DNA of 35,512 nucleotides from Chromera velia (Eukaryota > Sar > Chromeraceae). The position numbers were made by a program, and so were the translations under genes. The DNA lies in the NCBI GenBank assembly GCA_018398765.1, contig JAHBMJ010000758.1:5766-41277 (forward strand), written 5' to 3'. Positions 33,720-35,512 of the stretch are shown one piece after another. The notes beneath the pieces were generated by a model. That model was not told where the DNA came from and did no database searches. It saw only the letters and a program-made list of their open reading frames with translations. Each line of letters starts with the position of its first letter. The first letter of the stretch is position 1.

Positions 33720-34031
33720 GAGCCGATCTCTGAGCATATGAGAATTTGCCAACAAGGCATTTACCGCTTCTCCCATGTTCCCTCCCGGAAACTCTTGCGA
33801 CCTACTCTGTCTCGTGTCTTGTCAGTGGTTAGAGTGAGTGTCTTCGCTAACTGTGTACCCCTCTACCGCTGTTGCTTCTTTCTGTCTCCTGCAGTTTCCG
33901 CGGGGGTGTTCCTCAATGCCCAAATCTGCGACAACCCGTCCCTCTCCTCTCTTCCCGCCTCCTTCTCGAACCTCAATGCGATGGGGGTCGTCTGTGACAC
34001 CTCGGACCCTGTGTGTGACTGTTCATTCTAG
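31159..34031 (+). CDS. Secreted receptor-L-domain-like protein, copy B (546 residues, two exons)
   Basis: Exon 1 is 31159-32662 and exon 2 is 33895-34031, phase 1, with the same junctions as copy A. The first 83 residues (signal peptide, GLKGLEGL repeats, up to KKKEVC) are identical to copy A, as are the last 35 residues of exon 1 (from NLDAFSGVSMVAGG to VEGLSNA). The 46-codon second exon differs at only a few positions. The core, about residues 125-440, is diverged: it shows the same L-domain-like rhythm (ILFPKLENVDNGIEIDDHVG, LEIIYFPKLELAREIEVDDN) but different sequence and about 45 more residues, with frequent acidic EIDD/EVDD turns. No anchor tail is seen. The intron is 1232 nt against 752 in copy A. 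Secretion and an adhesion or recognition role are inference. Confidence 0.8.
32676..32708. repeat. (CTGT)n after the exon 1 donor of copy B
   Basis: Same position and orientation as in copy A. It is also translated as Ser-Val-Cys-Leu repeats if the splice is ignored, which is not the real C-terminus. Confidence 0.9.
32834..33065. repeat. (GGAA)n tract in the intron of copy B
   Basis: About 230 bp of GGAA/GAAA units. Absent from the intron of copy A, where plain sequence follows the same preceding segment, so it expanded after duplication or was lost from A. Confidence 0.9.
33100..33149. repeat. 25-bp tandem duplication in the intron of copy B
   Basis: TTACTCTTTCTTACCCTGCT plus AGAAG, at 33100-33124 and 33125-33149, identical copies. 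Confidence 0.85.
33366..33718. repeat. Compound (GT)n/(CT)n/(GA)n microsatellite in the intron of copy B
   Basis: Alternating GT and CT blocks of about 350 bp. It corresponds to the much shorter (CT)n-(GT)n tract of copy A. Confidence 0.9.
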
Positions 34032-34540
34032 CTGTGTCTGTCTGCTCGAGTCTCTATGAGTCCTCAGACTGGAGGGGGTGGACTGACAGACAGACACGCG
34101 AGAGGGGAACAGAGAGGAGCGGCAACCGTTGAGGAGGGAGTTCCTAGACAGGAATTGAAGAGAAGGTTCATCGATCGCTGTGCGGGAGCGTATACGAGTA
34201 GACGCTGGAGGAAGCCAGTTGGGTATGTCTGTAGGGAGGGGTAGACACGCGATGGGAAATTGGGATGCAAGAGGGGGGGTGGGGGACGGGAATTCGCTCT
34301 CTTCCCAAAGAAAGGGGAAGGAAAAGCAGAAGGAGAGTAGACGAGGAGCAAAAGAAACGTGGGACACGAAGAGAAAAAAAAACAGAAGGAGATTGAGTGC
34401 ATGGAGAAAGAGAGGGGCATGCGCTCCAAATTGGGGATGTAATGGGTTTGAAGCGGTACTAACGGCAGGGGATGAGCAAGGAATTTTAAAAAGAATTCAA
34501 TGTGCACAACTTTTGAAAAATTCAGCGATCTTTAGCACAG
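34032..34540. other. 3' flank of L-domain copy B
   Basis: No gene recognised. The first ~170 bp resemble the 3' flank of copy A in inverted orientation. The rest is G- and A-rich plain sequence. Confidence 0.45.
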
Positions 34541-35290
34541 ATTCTAAATTAAGCTGATATAGAAGCTGACTTACACTGTGTGCTAGCCAAGTCAATTCAA
34601 CGTATGTCATTAATAATTTATAATATTGATACTTAGTATCCATATATTAATATAGCAATTAAAATACATACAAATGAAAAGCTACATTTTGCTCTCAACC
34701 TAGCCCTGAGAGGTATCAGTGTATTTAAAAAAATGTTTTGGACAGTTATTTAAACTTGTTTTTTAAAAAAGTAACTTTAAAAGTTAAAAAAACAGTAAAC
34801 AAGCTGCAGTTGCATAACATTGTGAACACAAAATATGTGCAACACTAAGTCAATCAGCAATGATGTTTGTTTGACAAAAAACTTGAATAAAAGCTAGCTA
34901 GGGAAAAGAAGTTTTAAACTTTTTTTTTCATGTTATCCGTAGATTTTGCTAATAAAAGCTGTATGCTATGCAATGACAAAGTACTACTGCTACTACTGCT
35001 ATTAGTGCTACTATACATAGTATACTACGCACGATAGTACTACTAAAATTTCACATAGTCCCTTTATGTTTCAGCTTCTCATGACACACATATACAAACA
35101 CAATAATTTAAAAACCTATCAATGACAGGCTATCATTACCTTTTAGTATGGCCTTACAAATAACAATTATTATAACATACGCTGTAATGAACTAGAGAGT
35201 CCAGTCAAGGACAATCCAGTTAATCTTATGGTTCTCTATACAGGAATAATACTACACGACTTCTGTCCGGCTTCTGCTCTTATCTATTGA
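34540..35290. other. AT-rich island 4
   Basis: About 0.75 kb of AT-rich DNA containing a TACTACTGC/TAGTACTAC trinucleotide-like patch near 34980-35045. No coding potential is seen. Confidence 0.7.
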
Positions 35291-35340
35291 GAGTTGCTTT
35301 ATTGAATTACTCGAAGTATTGCGCGAATCAACTTCACAAC

Positions 35341-35394
35341 ATGGATCAATACATGCATGCTCTCCGTATGGATCAATACATGCATGCTCTCCGT
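35341..35394. repeat. 27-bp tandem duplication
   Basis: A unit beginning ATGGATCAATACATGCATGC occurs at 35341-35367 and 35368-35394, identical copies. Confidence 0.9.
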
Positions 35395-35490
35395 AATGCC
35401 TCCAGCCGCGCTGCCCCGATAAGCAACGCCGCGGCTCGGGACCGGCCGAGTCGGGCCGACCACTGCACGCCCGCCGCCGCCTCTCTATAA
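35395..35490. other. Short GC-rich block at the window end
   Basis: A sharp switch from AT-rich to GC-rich sequence with a CTCGG/CCGAG hairpin (about 35434-35448). A 67-codon frame spans it, but nothing recognisable is encoded. Origin unknown. Confidence 0.4.
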
Positions 35491-35512
35491 GTGGCTGATT
35501 ACAGTTTATACT

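Noticed and set aside
33143..33776. Minus-strand His-Thr/Arg-Glu repeat frames and matching plus-strand Cys-Val/Leu-Ser frames
   Set aside because: Microsatellite translations within the intron of L-domain copy B.

Overview
This is nuclear DNA of a eukaryotic protist. Six protein-coding genes and one partial gene can be supported. Most are split by GT-AG introns, which frequently carry microsatellites ((GT)n, (CT)n, (CTGT)n, (GGAA)n), and several proteins carry very long low-complexity S/E/K/G-rich inserts. A CEP41 homologue (a ciliary protein), a possible signal-plus-transit leader on one enzyme, and this genome texture would fit a photosynthetic or formerly photosynthetic alveolate such as the chromerid Chromera velia. 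That assignment is inference, not shown by the sequence alone.

Left part (1-9329): a 5' fragment of a CEP41 homologue on the minus strand lies head-to-head with a 14-exon UTP6 homologue (U3 snoRNP / SSU-processome subunit) on the plus strand. The UTP6 exons were rebuilt from reading frame, splice signals and similarity to the family as I remember it. Next come a non-coding stretch with an AT-rich island (9330-11159), a single-exon gene for a small secreted protein with three internal repeats (minus, 11160-11810), and head-to-head with it a TRM10-family tRNA m1R9 methyltransferase (plus, 12320-14329).

Middle (14330-28078): a non-coding stretch with a second AT-rich island, then a four-exon PHAF1 (UPF0183/C16orf70, phagophore assembly factor) homologue on the minus strand (18208-25917). 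Its protein is predicted at about 2150 residues because roughly 1370 residues of disordered sequence sit in one loop of a normally ~420-residue fold. Its last intron is a 0.8 kb TG-repeat tract. A third AT-rich island follows.

Right part (28079-34031): a head-to-head, inverted duplicated pair of two-exon genes for secreted receptor-L-domain-like proteins (501 and 546 residues). Their first 83 residues and the last 35 residues of exon 1 are identical, while the core between is strongly diverged in sequence and length. They share near-identical upstream arms with TATA-like boxes around a ~0.54 kb spacer holding a perfect 19-bp hairpin. The window ends in a fourth AT-rich island and a short GC-rich block.

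The genes do not form one pathway: ribosome assembly (UTP6), tRNA modification (TRM10), autophagy (PHAF1), cilia (CEP41) and secreted proteins. The clearest candidates for something undescribed are the secreted L-domain pair, the secreted triple-repeat protein and the giant PHAF1 insertion.
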